Assembly: GCF_001999325.1 (NCBI RefSeq)
Contig: NZ_MVAR01000003.1
Coordinates: 61,178-125,177, forward strand
DNA from: Thioalkalivibrio versutus
GTDB taxonomy: Bacteria > Pseudomonadota > Gammaproteobacteria > Ectothiorhodospirales > Ectothiorhodospiraceae
Direction: 5' to 3'
DNA: 64,000 nucleotides
A program made the position numbers and the translations under genes. Under the pieces are notes generated by a model. It saw only the letters and a list, made by a program, of their open reading frames with translations. It was not told where the DNA came from and made no database searches. Positions 50,011 through 59,470 of this stretch are shown one piece after another. Position 1 is the first letter of the stretch. Each line of letters starts with the position of its first letter.

Positions 50011-53000
50011 TCACGCCTTTGTAACGAGATGGAGTTCGACATGATGCTCCTGGTGGTCGTCCACCAATGGGATGCGTGAATCCGGGCACTCGACACCGTC
50101 CACCGTCATGCGGGTCACCTGACCTTCGGGTTCCCCGGTCGGCCGGATGGTGATGTGGTAGACCGTCTCGCGGTAGCGGTAGTGGATGCGGTAGGCGTCC
50201 CAGTCCGCAGGGATGCGGGGCGTGATGCGCAGATGGTCGGCCTCCAGGTGCAGGCCCAGCAGGGTCTCGACCGTCAGCCGGTACATCCAGCCGGCCGCCC
50301 CGGTGTACCAGGTCCAGCCGCCGCGGCCGGTGTGCGGTGGGGCGCCGTAGATATCCGCGCACATCACGTAGGGCTCGACCCGGTAGCGTTCGATCGCCTC
50401 CGGGGTGCTGCCCTGGTGGATGGGATTGAGCATGGCGAAGAACTCCCAGGCGCGTTCCGTGTCGCCCATCCTGGCGAATGCCATCGTGGTCCAGATCGCG
50501 GCATGGGTGTACTGGCCGCCGTTCTCGCGCACACCGGGGATGTAGCCCTTGATGTACCCCGGTTCCAGGTCGGAGTGGTCGAAGGGCGGGTCGAGCAGCT
50601 GGATGATCCGCGCGTCGCGTCGCACCAGGCGCGTGTCCACCGCCGCCATTGCCTGGCGGGCGCGCAGCGGGTCGCCACCCCCGGAGAGGATCGCCCAGCT
50701 CTGGCTGATCGAATCGATCTGGCACTCCTCGTTGCTGGACGAACCCAGCGGAGTCCCATTGTCGAACCAGGCGCGCCGGTACCAGGCACCGTCCCAGGCT
50801 TCGGCTTCGATGTTGTCGCGAAGCGCTTCGGCCTGCGCGGTGCACAACTCGGCAAAGTCCGCGTCGCCGTGGTTGCGCGCGAGGTCGGCGAATTGCTCGA
50901 GATTCTCGAACAGGAACCACGCGAGCCATACGCTCTCGCCCTTGCCCTCGTTGCCGACCAGGTTCATGCCGTCGTTCCAGTCGCCGCAACCCATCAGCGG
51001 CAGGTGGTGCTCGCCGAAACGCAGCCCGTGCCGAAGGGCGCGCACGCAGTGTTCATAGAGGCTGGCCGATTCGGACGAGGTCTGCGGCTGGTCGTAATAG
51101 GCCTCCTCGTCCGCATGGAGTTCGCGGCCCTCCAGGAACGCGATGGACTCGTCGAGCACGCCGGTGTCCCCGGTGGCTGCCACGTAGCGACAGGCGGCAT
51201 AGGGCAGCCACAGGTAGTCGTCGGAGAACCGGGTGCGCACGCCCTGGCCGTTGGGCGGGTGCCACCAGTGCTGCACGTCGCCCTGCGGGAACTGGCGTCC
51301 GGCACAGCGAAGCAGCTGTTCGCGGGCCAGCCAGGGCGTGGCATGGACGAGCGCCATGGTGTCCTGCAACTGATCCCGGAACCCGTAGGCACCGCCGGAC
51401 TGGTAATAGCCGCTGCGGCCCCACAGCCGGCACGATATCGTCTGATACACCAGCCAGCCGTTGGCCAGCACGTTCAGGGCGGGGTCGGGGGTGTCCACAT
51501 GCACCGCGCCCAGCGTGTGATTCCAGAACTCCCAGACCGCTTCGAGTGCGTGGCGCGCGCCGGCGCGTCCGCCGAATTGCTGGATGTACTGGCGCGCCTC
51601 GTCGGCGTTGGCGGCCGCACCGAAGACGAACACGATCTCTTGTTCCTCTCCTGCAGCCAGTTCGATCCGGGTCTGGAGCGCGGCGCACGGGTCGAGGCCG
51701 GGCCCGGTCTTGCCGGACAGCCGCTTACGGCGCATCGCCTCCGGGCTGGCCAGCGAGCGGTTGCGGCCAATGAATTCGTTGCGACTCCCGCTGATCCAGC
51801 GCTCGCGTCCGCCAACATGGGCAAACACCACCCGGTTGGCGCATTCGCGGCCGTAGGCATTGCGGGCCAGCAGCGCCCCGGTTTGCGCATCGACTTCGGT
51901 GACGATGTGCATCATGTTCGCGTGCCGCCACTCGCCGAGCACCAGTTCCCAGTACCCGGTCAGCGACAGGCTGCGTGGCCGCTGCGATGTGTTGCTCAGT
52001 TTGACCCGCACGATCTTCACCGGAGCGTCCATGGCGACGTAGGTATGCAGCTCCGAGGCGATCTCCGATTCGGTGTGCTCGAACACGCTGTAGCCAAACC
52101 CGTGCCGGCATACGTAGCCGGATTGGCCGCGGGCTGGCAGCGGCGTGGGTGACCAGAACATCCCGGTCTCCTCGTCGCGGATATAGAAGGCCTCGCCGCT
52201 GGCGTCGGAGAGCGGATCGTTGTGCCAGGTGGTGAGGCGGAACTCGTGCGCGTTCTCGACCCAGGTGTAGGCACTGCCGCTCTCGCTGACGACCGTGCCA
52301 ATGTGGGGGCTGGCGATGACGTTGACCCACGGCGCCGGGGTCGTCTGGCCGGGCTCCAGGGTGACCACGTATTCATGCCCGTCGGGGGTGAAGCCGCCCA
52401 TCCCGTTGCTGAATACCCGCTCGCGTGACGCCAGCGGATGAACCGCTTCGGGGGTGGCAGGCTTGGCGGGTTCCAGCAGATCGGAGGCACGCGTTGCGGT
52501 CACTCGCCGGTCCACCGATCGGCCCGGCTTCGAGCGGCGCCGATCCACCGATCGTCCCTTGTTCGAGACCCGCCGATCCAGCGACTTGGCCGACAGCCTC
52601 CGGTCCATCTCTTCGCTCAGGGTCTTGGCCGTGTCGCTGAAGACGATCCGCGCCACCGTCTGCAGCAGGACCCGTTCGTCCTCGGTCAGTTCTTCGGCAC
52701 GCCGCACGAAGACCCCGCCGGGGTGGTCGACGACCTGCGCCTCGGGTCCGGCGTGGATCAGCCCCATGATTTGATCCTGGAGCAGGGCGCGGTAGCCGGA
52801 GAAGTCCTCGTTCACGATCACCAGGTCGGCGGCCAGGCCCTTCAGACGCCAGTAGGTGTGGGCCTGCAGGATCTGTCTGACCAGGCCGATGCGATCCAGG
52901 TTGCGGATGTGCAACAGGACAATGGGCAGGTCCCCCGAGATGCCGAAGCGCCACAGCCCGGACTGGCCCAGCCGGTTGCGCGCGATGGTGGCGGGCTCGG

Positions 53001-56000
53001 TGCGGCGCAGGGCGTTGCCGTACACGACGGAACTGGCCAGGCGACCGAAGAGCTGGGCATCGACTTCGGTGGCATTGATGTGGCGCAGCACCTCCTGGCT
53101 CTGGAACCAGGCCATCTCGAATGCCCGCTCGACAAAGTAGCGGTCGCAATACTTTTCCAGCAGGGCCAGTGCGGTCTCGCGGGTGTCCACGGCCCCGGAG
53201 ATGATCTGCACGCTGGCCGACTCGTCGGGCGCCAGGGTCAGGGTGCGGCGGATCGCGACCACGGGATCGAGCACCGGCCCATCCGTATTGGAAAGGGTCG
53301 CCTCGCTGTCCGGCTTGTCGAGCACCAGCGGGTTGGCGGCGCTGCGCCCGCGGCCGATGAAGCGGGCACGGTCGGTCTCGTAGGAGGGTTCGTCGGTTGT
53401 CGCACCCGGGGCCGCCATCAGGTGGAACATCCAGGGCACTTGTTCGCCCGGCGTGCGTGGGCGCCGCGTGCAGAGGATCGCCTGGCGCTCCGGCAGGATC
53501 TCGGTCTGCACGAACAGATTGCTGAACGAGCGGTGCGCGAGGTCGTTGTTCAACGGCGCCAGCACCACCTCCGCGTAGCTGGTCACCTCGATGTGGCGGG
53601 TACTGGACGACTGGTTGGTGAGGGTGACGCGGCGGATCTCGACATCGTCCTCGGGCGAGACACAGATCTCGGTGTGGGCCTCGATCGCGTGGTCGCGGCG
53701 GCGGTATTCCGCCCGCCCCTGGACGAAGATCGCCTCGTAGTGGTCGGCGGGGCGCAGGGTGGGCTGGTGGGCTGTCGACCAGTAGGTGCCGCTGTCGCGG
53801 TCGCGCAGGTAGATGAACGTGCCCCAGCCATCGGTGGTGGCATCCTCGCGCCAGCGGGTGACGGCGAGGTCGCGCCAGCGGCTGGCGCTGCCGCCGGCAT
53901 GTGTCGCCACGACGTGGTAACGACCGTTCGACAGCAGATGAACCTCGGGCATCGGCGTGTCCGGGTCGGTGAACATGCGCATGATCGAACCGGTGTCCGC
54001 GCCGGAGGGTCGAGCGGCGGCACTGACCTCCGCGGCGTGCGGGTGCACGGTGGCGCCCTTCTTCGGCACCCGTTCCTGGAGCAGCAATTCGGTCGCCCGC
54101 ACCAGCGGATCGGACATGAAACGGCGCTGCATTGGCTGATCGAGCAGGACATGGGCAAAGGCGAGCAGGCTCATGCCCTGGTGATGCGCCATGAAGGAGC
54201 GCACAACGGCATGCGGATTGCCGTGCGGCACCCGGGTCGCCGTATAGTCGATCGCCTCGTAGAATCCGTAGGCGCCGAGGAATCCCTGATCCGCCAGGTT
54301 CTGGAGGTTACGGCAGGCGTCCTGCGGTGCCACGGTCAGGGCCAGGGCGCTGGCGTAGGGTGCGATCACCAGGTCATCGCCCAGCCCCCGCTTCAGGCCG
54401 AGGCCGGGCACGCCGAAGGCGCGGTACTGGTACACCTGATGGAGATCCGTGGCGCTGTAACAGGACTCGGATATACCCCAGGGCACTGCCCGTTGACGGC
54501 CGTATTCGATCTGGCGTGCCACGGCCGCCTTGCCGGTCTGGTCCAGCAGGGTATTGGCGTAGCTCGGCATGATGAGCTGCGGCATCAGGTACTCGAACAT
54601 GGAGCCGCTCCACGAGATCAGGCTGATGTCGCCTCCATGGCGAGTCAGCAGGCGGCCGAGCGTGAACCAGTGTTTCTGCGGCACCTGTCCCTGCGCGATG
54701 AGCAGGAAACTGGCCAGGCGGGCTTCCGATGCCAGCAGGTCGTAGCACGATGGGTCACGCCGCCGTTCGGTGACGTCATAGCCGATGGCCAGCAGGTCGC
54801 GCGGCGCGTCGTAGAGAAACTCGAAATCCATGGTCGCCAGTGCGCTGCAACGCCCGATCAGGTCATCGATGCGGTCGATCTGCGCCCGGGCCCCGCCATC
54901 TCCAGTATCCGCTCGGGCCAGTTCCGCCAGCGTCGGGAGGCCGTTGTCCGGCCACGTGGCGGGAACCAGCCGCGCGAACTCTTCCTGGAGGGCCTTGGCC
55001 TGGCGCTGGAATGCCTGCGTCCAGGCCTCCAGTTCAGGGTCGATTTCGGTACCTGGCGACGGCTCCTCGAGGAGCATGCCTCCGAGTCGGTGAAGCTCGC
55101 CGAGTGCACGGGTGGCGGCCTCCAGGGTCTGCGGGGGGGCGTTCAGCATCAGGGTGCGCAGGGTCTCCTGCAGCCGGCTGACGGTTTTCGTCAACTCGGG
55201 CGCGGAAGCAGGGGGCAAGTGTTCGGCGAGCACCTCCAGGGTGTCCTGTAGGCCCTGCCACGCGTTCGCGGTCAGTATCGGTTGGTGCTTCAGTTCCTCC
55301 AGGCCGGCTTGCAGGGTCAGCAGGCTGCCGGCCAGGTTACCGCTGTCCACCGACGATACGTATTGCGGCTGGAGGGGTTGCAGCGTGCGGGTGTCGTACC
55401 AGTTGTAGAAATGCCCGCGATAGCGTTCCAGCTGCTCCATCGAGCCCAGGGTGTTGCCGATGCGTTCCAGGCATTCCCCGGTCGTGAGATAGCCGAAATC
55501 GACCGCCGCCAGATCGGCCAGTAGCGCCATGCCCATGTTGGTCGGCGAGGTCCGCGTGGCGATGGCCGAGGCGGGGGATTCCTGAAAATTGTCGGGTGGG
55601 AGCCAGTGATCTTCGGGGCCGACGAAGTCCAGGAAGTAGCGCCAGGTACGTCGGGCCACGGCCCGCAGGAAGGCCCGCTGATCGGCGCTCAGGTCCGGAG
55701 TGGAAACGCTCAGCGGCCGGCTGATCCACCAGCCGATCACCGGCGAGACCAGCCACAGCAGCAGGATCGGGGCGGCGGCAAGCCAGACCGCCGCCGGGCT
55801 GCCGGTCAGGGCCAGTAGCACGCCCAGCACGACGGCAAGGCCGGGTGCGCTCGCCATCTCCCGGAAAAAACCGGCCGGCGTCTGGCGGGCGTTGCGGCGC
55901 GCGTACGATGGCAGGTACCACAGCAGCAGACCGCTGCGCGTGTACAGCATGCGGATGCCCGAGTGCAGGATCGCACCCACGCTGATCCGCGCGTCGTAGG

Positions 56001-58653
56001 GCAGGAAGGCCAGGGTCAGCAGGGCAAGCAGCAGCGGCCGGCCGGTCGACCGTCCGGTCAGGTTCAAGTGTGGCGCCCAGTCGCGTCCGGTGGGCTTGTC
56101 GATCAGCTCGATGATGCTGGACAGCAGGGTGGGCAGGAGCACCACGGCCACGACCAGCAGGGTCCACAGCCACGCCGGTCCCAGCAGCCAGCCCCCTGCA
56201 AGCAGGAGCACCAGCGCGGGCGCGACCAGGCTGCGCCGCAGGTTGTCGAACAGTTTCCAGCGCGACAGGGCCGAGAGGGGGTTCGGCTGGCGCGGTCCCA
56301 TGGATCCGTCCGGGCCGGGCGGCCCCGGTACCCGCGGGCGCAGCCAGCCTGCCAGTTGCCAGTCGCCCCGTATCCAGCGGTGGCGCCGACTGGCCTCGAT
56401 GGCAACACTGGCCGGGTGTTCCTCGATCAGTTCGATATCGGTCACCAGGGCCGACCGCGCATACCCGCTTTCGAGCAGGTCGTGACTGAGGATCAGGTTC
56501 TCCGGGAAGCGTCCGTCGACGGCCTGGCGGAACGCATCCACGTCGTAGATGCCCTTGCCAATAAACGAGCCTTCGCAGAAGACGTCCTGGTAGACGTCCG
56601 ACACTTCACGGGTATACGGGTCGAGGCCGGACTCACCGGCAAACAACCGGCTGAAGTGCGACTGCTCGGCGCTGGTCAGGCTGATCATCGCGCGGGGCTG
56701 GAGGATCGCATAGCCCTCCACCACGCGACCCTTGTCGGGGTCGTAGACCGGGCGGTTGAGCGGATGCGCCAGATTGCCGATCAGGGCGCGGGCGGCGTCG
56801 CGCGGTAGCTGTGTATCGGTATCCAGGGTGATGACGTACTGGATCGAAGCGAGCACGGACGGATCGCCAACAAGATCGGAGAAGGCGGTCAGGGCTTCGC
56901 CTCGCAGCCGCGCATTGAACTGCTCCAGCTTGCCGCGCTTGCGCTCATGGCCCATCCATATCTGCTCGAACGGATTCCACACCCGGGGCCGGTGGAACAA
57001 GTAAAAGATGCAGGGGCGGTCGTCGCTGTAGGTCTGGTTGAGTTGTTCGACTGCACTGCGCGCATGGGCGAGCAGGGCCTCATCCCCGGGCATGGTTTGT
57101 TCGGGCGCGTCGCGGAAGTCCGTCAGCAGGGCGAAAAACAGGTTGGGATCGCGATTCCCGAGATAGCGGATCTCCATGGCTTCGAGCAGATCATCGACGT
57201 CCTGCGGACTTCCCAGCAGGGTGGGTACGACCACCATGGTGCGGTGGCGGTCGGGAATCCCGTGGGAAAAATCCATGCGCGGCAAGGCCCGTGGTGGCAG
57301 AACGCGCGTGTACAGCAGGTTTACCAGGGCGATCGCCAGCGCCGAGGCGGCGATCAAGAGCGGAAGCGCAAGCAGCCAGTTCCACCCGGAACCGGCGCCG
57401 AAGAAGCCTCCAAGGGATGCCGCAACGCCTGCGATGAGGAGAGTGAGCAACCCAATGGGCCCCAGATACAGGGGCAGGCTGTGTTCCCGGAACACCCCGC
57501 GGATGCGGGATCTCCACGAGGGCCGGTAGCCCACTGCATGCTCCAGGTCCGGACGTCCCCGGTCGACCAGGTAGTAGCCCACATGCACACCGCGGTCGCG
57601 GGGGTTCCGGTGTGTGGCTGCCGCTTGCGCCAGACCGATGGCTTCGTGCGCGACGCTCGGTTCGCTGCGGCCGCTGTGGCGCGCCACTTCCTCAATGACG
57701 TGGCGATACCGGTCGCGGGTCGCGAAGTCCTGGCCGGCGTAGCTGCCCATCGGATCCTCGCTCAGGATCCGTTCCACCACGCTGAGTGACTCGACATACT
57801 GCTTCCAGTCCATCGAGGAGATGAACCGCAGGCTGCCGATGCAGTTGGCGATGGAAATCTGGTTGGCTGCCGCCGTGCGTCCATACGCCTCGGACAACCC
57901 GGTAGTGGTGACCCCCTGTTCCTGCAACCGTTGCTCGACCCAGGTCTGCACGAAGGCCATGGACGGCCCCTGCGCCTGGAGCCGGCCGTAGAACTCCTCC
58001 ACAAACGGCGCCGTCAGCGGCACATCGGCACTGGCAAACTCGGCCAGCAACTGGATCAGCTGCGCGGGTTCGCGTTCGGCGGCCGCGAGCATGCGGTCCG
58101 CCCAGGTGATGGCCGCGTCACGTTCCACGCGACGCTGGGCGATGCGCACCCCGACGCGGCGCAGGTTCTCCAGCAAGGCCAGCTGGAGCATGATCGGGAA
58201 CGCCCACAGCTCACCGAGTTTCAGGGGCTCGACGGTTTGATAGGCGGCGATCATCTCGGTGGCGTTGTCGCGATCGACCCGCCCATCCATGTGCGAGATC
58301 AGTCCCAGCGCCAGGTCGTAGATGCGCGGGAATCCCGCCGAGGGGCCATCGGCCAGGTGCGGCAGCTGCCGGCTGTAGCCGTCGGGCAGATGGCGTCGTG
58401 CCATCGCGATCTGCTGCTCGATCAGATAGAAGTTGTCGAGCAGCCACGCCTCGTCCGGCACGATTCGCTGGCCCGGTACTTCGGCACGGGTCGCGGTGAT
58501 GACATCGTAGGCCGCGATCAGGACCCGTTCATTGTCCGCCAGGCGCGGCAGCAGCCGGTCCGGTCCGGGGCGGGGATCGATACGGTGCTGCTCGGCCAGC
58601 GTGACCGCATGCCGCTTGAGCTGCTCGACGCTCAGAAGCTCCGAACGCAGCAA
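50011..58653 (-). CDS. Cyclic beta-1,2-glucan synthase
   Basis: 2880 aa, close to NdvB/Cgs size. N-terminal helical region; membrane segments near residues 395-450 and 815-1000; a GT84 transferase between them (TLDTDTQLPRDAARALIG near 615, RRHRWIRGDWQLAGW near 755); a glycoamylase-like cyclisation region (about 1220-1470, GISESCYSATDLHQVYQYRA); two beta-sandwich parts; and a GH94-type end with GCGDWNDGMN near 2560. It makes and exports osmoregulated periplasmic cyclic glucan. A basic tandem repeat lies at about 2015-2055. The start is a TTG: no ATG or GTG exists between it and the preceding in-frame stop, and no ribosome binding site is obvious. Confidence 0.93.
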   Translation of the reverse strand: MLRSELLSVEQLKRHAVTLAEQHRIDPRPGPDRLLPRLADNERVLIAAYDVITATRAEVPGQRIVPDEAWLLDNFYLIEQQIAMARRHLPDGYSRQLPHLADGPSAGFPRIYDLALGLISHMDGRVDRDNATEMIAAYQTVEPLKLGELWAFPIMLQLALLENLRRVGVRIAQRRVERDAAITWADRMLAAAEREPAQLIQLLAEFASADVPLTAPFVEEFYGRLQAQGPSMAFVQTWVEQRLQEQGVTTTGLSEAYGRTAAANQISIANCIGSLRFISSMDWKQYVESLSVVERILSEDPMGSYAGQDFATRDRYRHVIEEVARHSGRSEPSVAHEAIGLAQAAATHRNPRDRGVHVGYYLVDRGRPDLEHAVGYRPSWRSRIRGVFREHSLPLYLGPIGLLTLLIAGVAASLGGFFGAGSGWNWLLALPLLIAASALAIALVNLLYTRVLPPRALPRMDFSHGIPDRHRTMVVVPTLLGSPQDVDDLLEAMEIRYLGNRDPNLFFALLTDFRDAPEQTMPGDEALLAHARSAVEQLNQTYSDDRPCIFYLFHRPRVWNPFEQIWMGHERKRGKLEQFNARLRGEALTAFSDLVGDPSVLASIQYVITLDTDTQLPRDAARALIGNLAHPLNRPVYDPDKGRVVEGYAILQPRAMISLTSAEQSHFSRLFAGESGLDPYTREVSDVYQDVFCEGSFIGKGIYDVDAFRQAVDGRFPENLILSHDLLESGYARSALVTDIELIEEHPASVAIEASRRHRWIRGDWQLAGWLRPRVPGPPGPDGSMGPRQPNPLSALSRWKLFDNLRRSLVAPALVLLLAGGWLLGPAWLWTLLVVAVVLLPTLLSSIIELIDKPTGRDWAPHLNLTGRSTGRPLLLALLTLAFLPYDARISVGAILHSGIRMLYTRSGLLLWYLPSYARRNARQTPAGFFREMASAPGLAVVLGVLLALTGSPAAVWLAAAPILLLWLVSPVIGWWISRPLSVSTPDLSADQRAFLRAVARRTWRYFLDFVGPEDHWLPPDNFQESPASAIATRTSPTNMGMALLADLAAVDFGYLTTGECLERIGNTLGSMEQLERYRGHFYNWYDTRTLQPLQPQYVSSVDSGNLAGSLLTLQAGLEELKHQPILTANAWQGLQDTLEVLAEHLPPASAPELTKTVSRLQETLRTLMLNAPPQTLEAATRALGELHRLGGMLLEEPSPGTEIDPELEAWTQAFQRQAKALQEEFARLVPATWPDNGLPTLAELARADTGDGGARAQIDRIDDLIGRCSALATMDFEFLYDAPRDLLAIGYDVTERRRDPSCYDLLASEARLASFLLIAQGQVPQKHWFTLGRLLTRHGGDISLISWSGSMFEYLMPQLIMPSYANTLLDQTGKAAVARQIEYGRQRAVPWGISESCYSATDLHQVYQYRAFGVPGLGLKRGLGDDLVIAPYASALALTVAPQDACRNLQNLADQGFLGAYGFYEAIDYTATRVPHGNPHAVVRSFMAHHQGMSLLAFAHVLLDQPMQRRFMSDPLVRATELLLQERVPKKGATVHPHAAEVSAAARPSGADTGSIMRMFTDPDTPMPEVHLLSNGRYHVVATHAGGSASRWRDLAVTRWREDATTDGWGTFIYLRDRDSGTYWSTAHQPTLRPADHYEAIFVQGRAEYRRRDHAIEAHTEICVSPEDDVEIRRVTLTNQSSSTRHIEVTSYAEVVLAPLNNDLAHRSFSNLFVQTEILPERQAILCTRRPRTPGEQVPWMFHLMAAPGATTDEPSYETDRARFIGRGRSAANPLVLDKPDSEATLSNTDGPVLDPVVAIRRTLTLAPDESASVQIISGAVDTRETALALLEKYCDRYFVERAFEMAWFQSQEVLRHINATEVDAQLFGRLASSVVYGNALRRTEPATIARNRLGQSGLWRFGISGDLPIVLLHIRNLDRIGLVRQILQAHTYWRLKGLAADLVIVNEDFSGYRALLQDQIMGLIHAGPEAQVVDHPGGVFVRRAEELTEDERVLLQTVARIVFSDTAKTLSEEMDRRLSAKSLDRRVSNKGRSVDRRRSKPGRSVDRRVTATRASDLLEPAKPATPEAVHPLASRERVFSNGMGGFTPDGHEYVVTLEPGQTTPAPWVNVIASPHIGTVVSESGSAYTWVENAHEFRLTTWHNDPLSDASGEAFYIRDEETGMFWSPTPLPARGQSGYVCRHGFGYSVFEHTESEIASELHTYVAMDAPVKIVRVKLSNTSQRPRSLSLTGYWELVLGEWRHANMMHIVTEVDAQTGALLARNAYGRECANRVVFAHVGGRERWISGSRNEFIGRNRSLASPEAMRRKRLSGKTGPGLDPCAALQTRIELAAGEEQEIVFVFGAAANADEARQYIQQFGGRAGARHALEAVWEFWNHTLGAVHVDTPDPALNVLANGWLVYQTISCRLWGRSGYYQSGGAYGFRDQLQDTMALVHATPWLAREQLLRCAGRQFPQGDVQHWWHPPNGQGVRTRFSDDYLWLPYAACRYVAATGDTGVLDESIAFLEGRELHADEEAYYDQPQTSSESASLYEHCVRALRHGLRFGEHHLPLMGCGDWNDGMNLVGNEGKGESVWLAWFLFENLEQFADLARNHGDADFAELCTAQAEALRDNIEAEAWDGAWYRRAWFDNGTPLGSSSNEECQIDSISQSWAILSGGGDPLRARQAMAAVDTRLVRRDARIIQLLDPPFDHSDLEPGYIKGYIPGVRENGGQYTHAAIWTTMAFARMGDTERAWEFFAMLNPIHQGSTPEAIERYRVEPYVMCADIYGAPPHTGRGGWTWYTGAAGWMYRLTVETLLGLHLEADHLRITPRIPADWDAYRIHYRYRETVYHITIRPTGEPEGQVTRMTVDGVECPDSRIPLVDDHQEHHVELHLVTKA
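52495..52605 (-). repeat. Basic in-frame tandem repeat within the glucan synthase gene
   Basis: Three to four repeats of a unit of 33-39 bases encode K-(S/GR)-S-(L/V)-DRR-(V/R)-S: KSLDRRVS, GRSVDRRRS, GRSVDRRV. It forms an Arg/Ser-rich linker just before the C-terminal glucan phosphorylase-like part. In-frame repeats of this kind can vary in number between strains. Confidence 0.75.
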
Positions 58654-59470
58654 CTCGGTGTCGCGGTCGTGGCGAAGCGCCTCGCGCGTACGCGAGGAAG
58701 ATCCGAACGCCTTGATGTCGATGACCTTCTCCTTGTCCGGACGCAGGTGGGTCAGGGCCGGGCTGGCCTACCCCGTCGTAGGCAACGATTTCAGTCTTGC
58801 ACCTTGGGTCAGCGCCGTATGTTCGCCAGCGCACGGTTGCCTGGCGTTAAACGTGATCCAGCGGGAAGTCGAGGCCGCCAGACTGGGCAGGGGACACGGA
58901 TGGCGTGAGGGGCTCGGCTGGAGCGGTCGGATCAGGCCTGGACCCGGCACGGAGTCGCCCGCCTCTGCGGGGCAGGGACGGGGAGCCCAGCACGGCTGGT
59001 GGTAGGGAGGGTTTCTCGAATAGTGGGTGCGGCAGAGTGCTCTCAGGTGCTGAACGCTATGGCGCTTGGGCAGGAGATGGATTTGATGCATTGGTCAGCG
59101 CCGCACTTGGCAAAGAGGAGTAGTGGTTTCGACCGCGCGACCCACATGCCTGACATGGCGCCTTCTTCGTCTGGCCCCGCATCCGATCGGCGACCCGCTG
59201 GAGGTGCGGTTTAGCCTGGGGCCTGACCTGCCTGACACTCGCTCTGCTCGACTGGAACTCGCAGCGACAAAAAAGCCCCTTGCAAACGGCCCGCGGAAAC
59301 GGGGTCGAGCGCAAGCGGAGTACCATCAGCGACTTCAGAGGCCCGCTCGCGCGGCGTGCCCCAAACCAGCGAGTTTCCGAAAATCCGGGGCGGTTCAGAA
59401 ACCCGGAGCGGTTCATCCACGGGGGTGCTCGTTGGTCCATGCGTATTTGGCTTGAAGGTAGTTGGACGCA
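58654..59470. other. Divergent region without recognised gene
   Basis: 817 bases between the glucan synthase and hybrid kinase genes. Short frames on both strands look like noise. Weak features only: a candidate AAGGAGA at about 58727 on the minus strand, which would precede an ATC (not an accepted start) in frame with the glucan synthase. Promoters for both long genes should lie here. Confidence 0.5.

Noticed and set aside
52438..55251. 937-codon open frame antisense to the glucan synthase
   Set aside because: It arises from GC-rich codon bias opposite a real gene; composition is His/Gly/Gln-rich and it has no domains.
59057..59440. 127-codon minus-strand frame in the divergent region before the hybrid kinase
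   Set aside because: It has no ribosome binding site, atypical composition and overlapping frames on the other strand; nothing recognisable.
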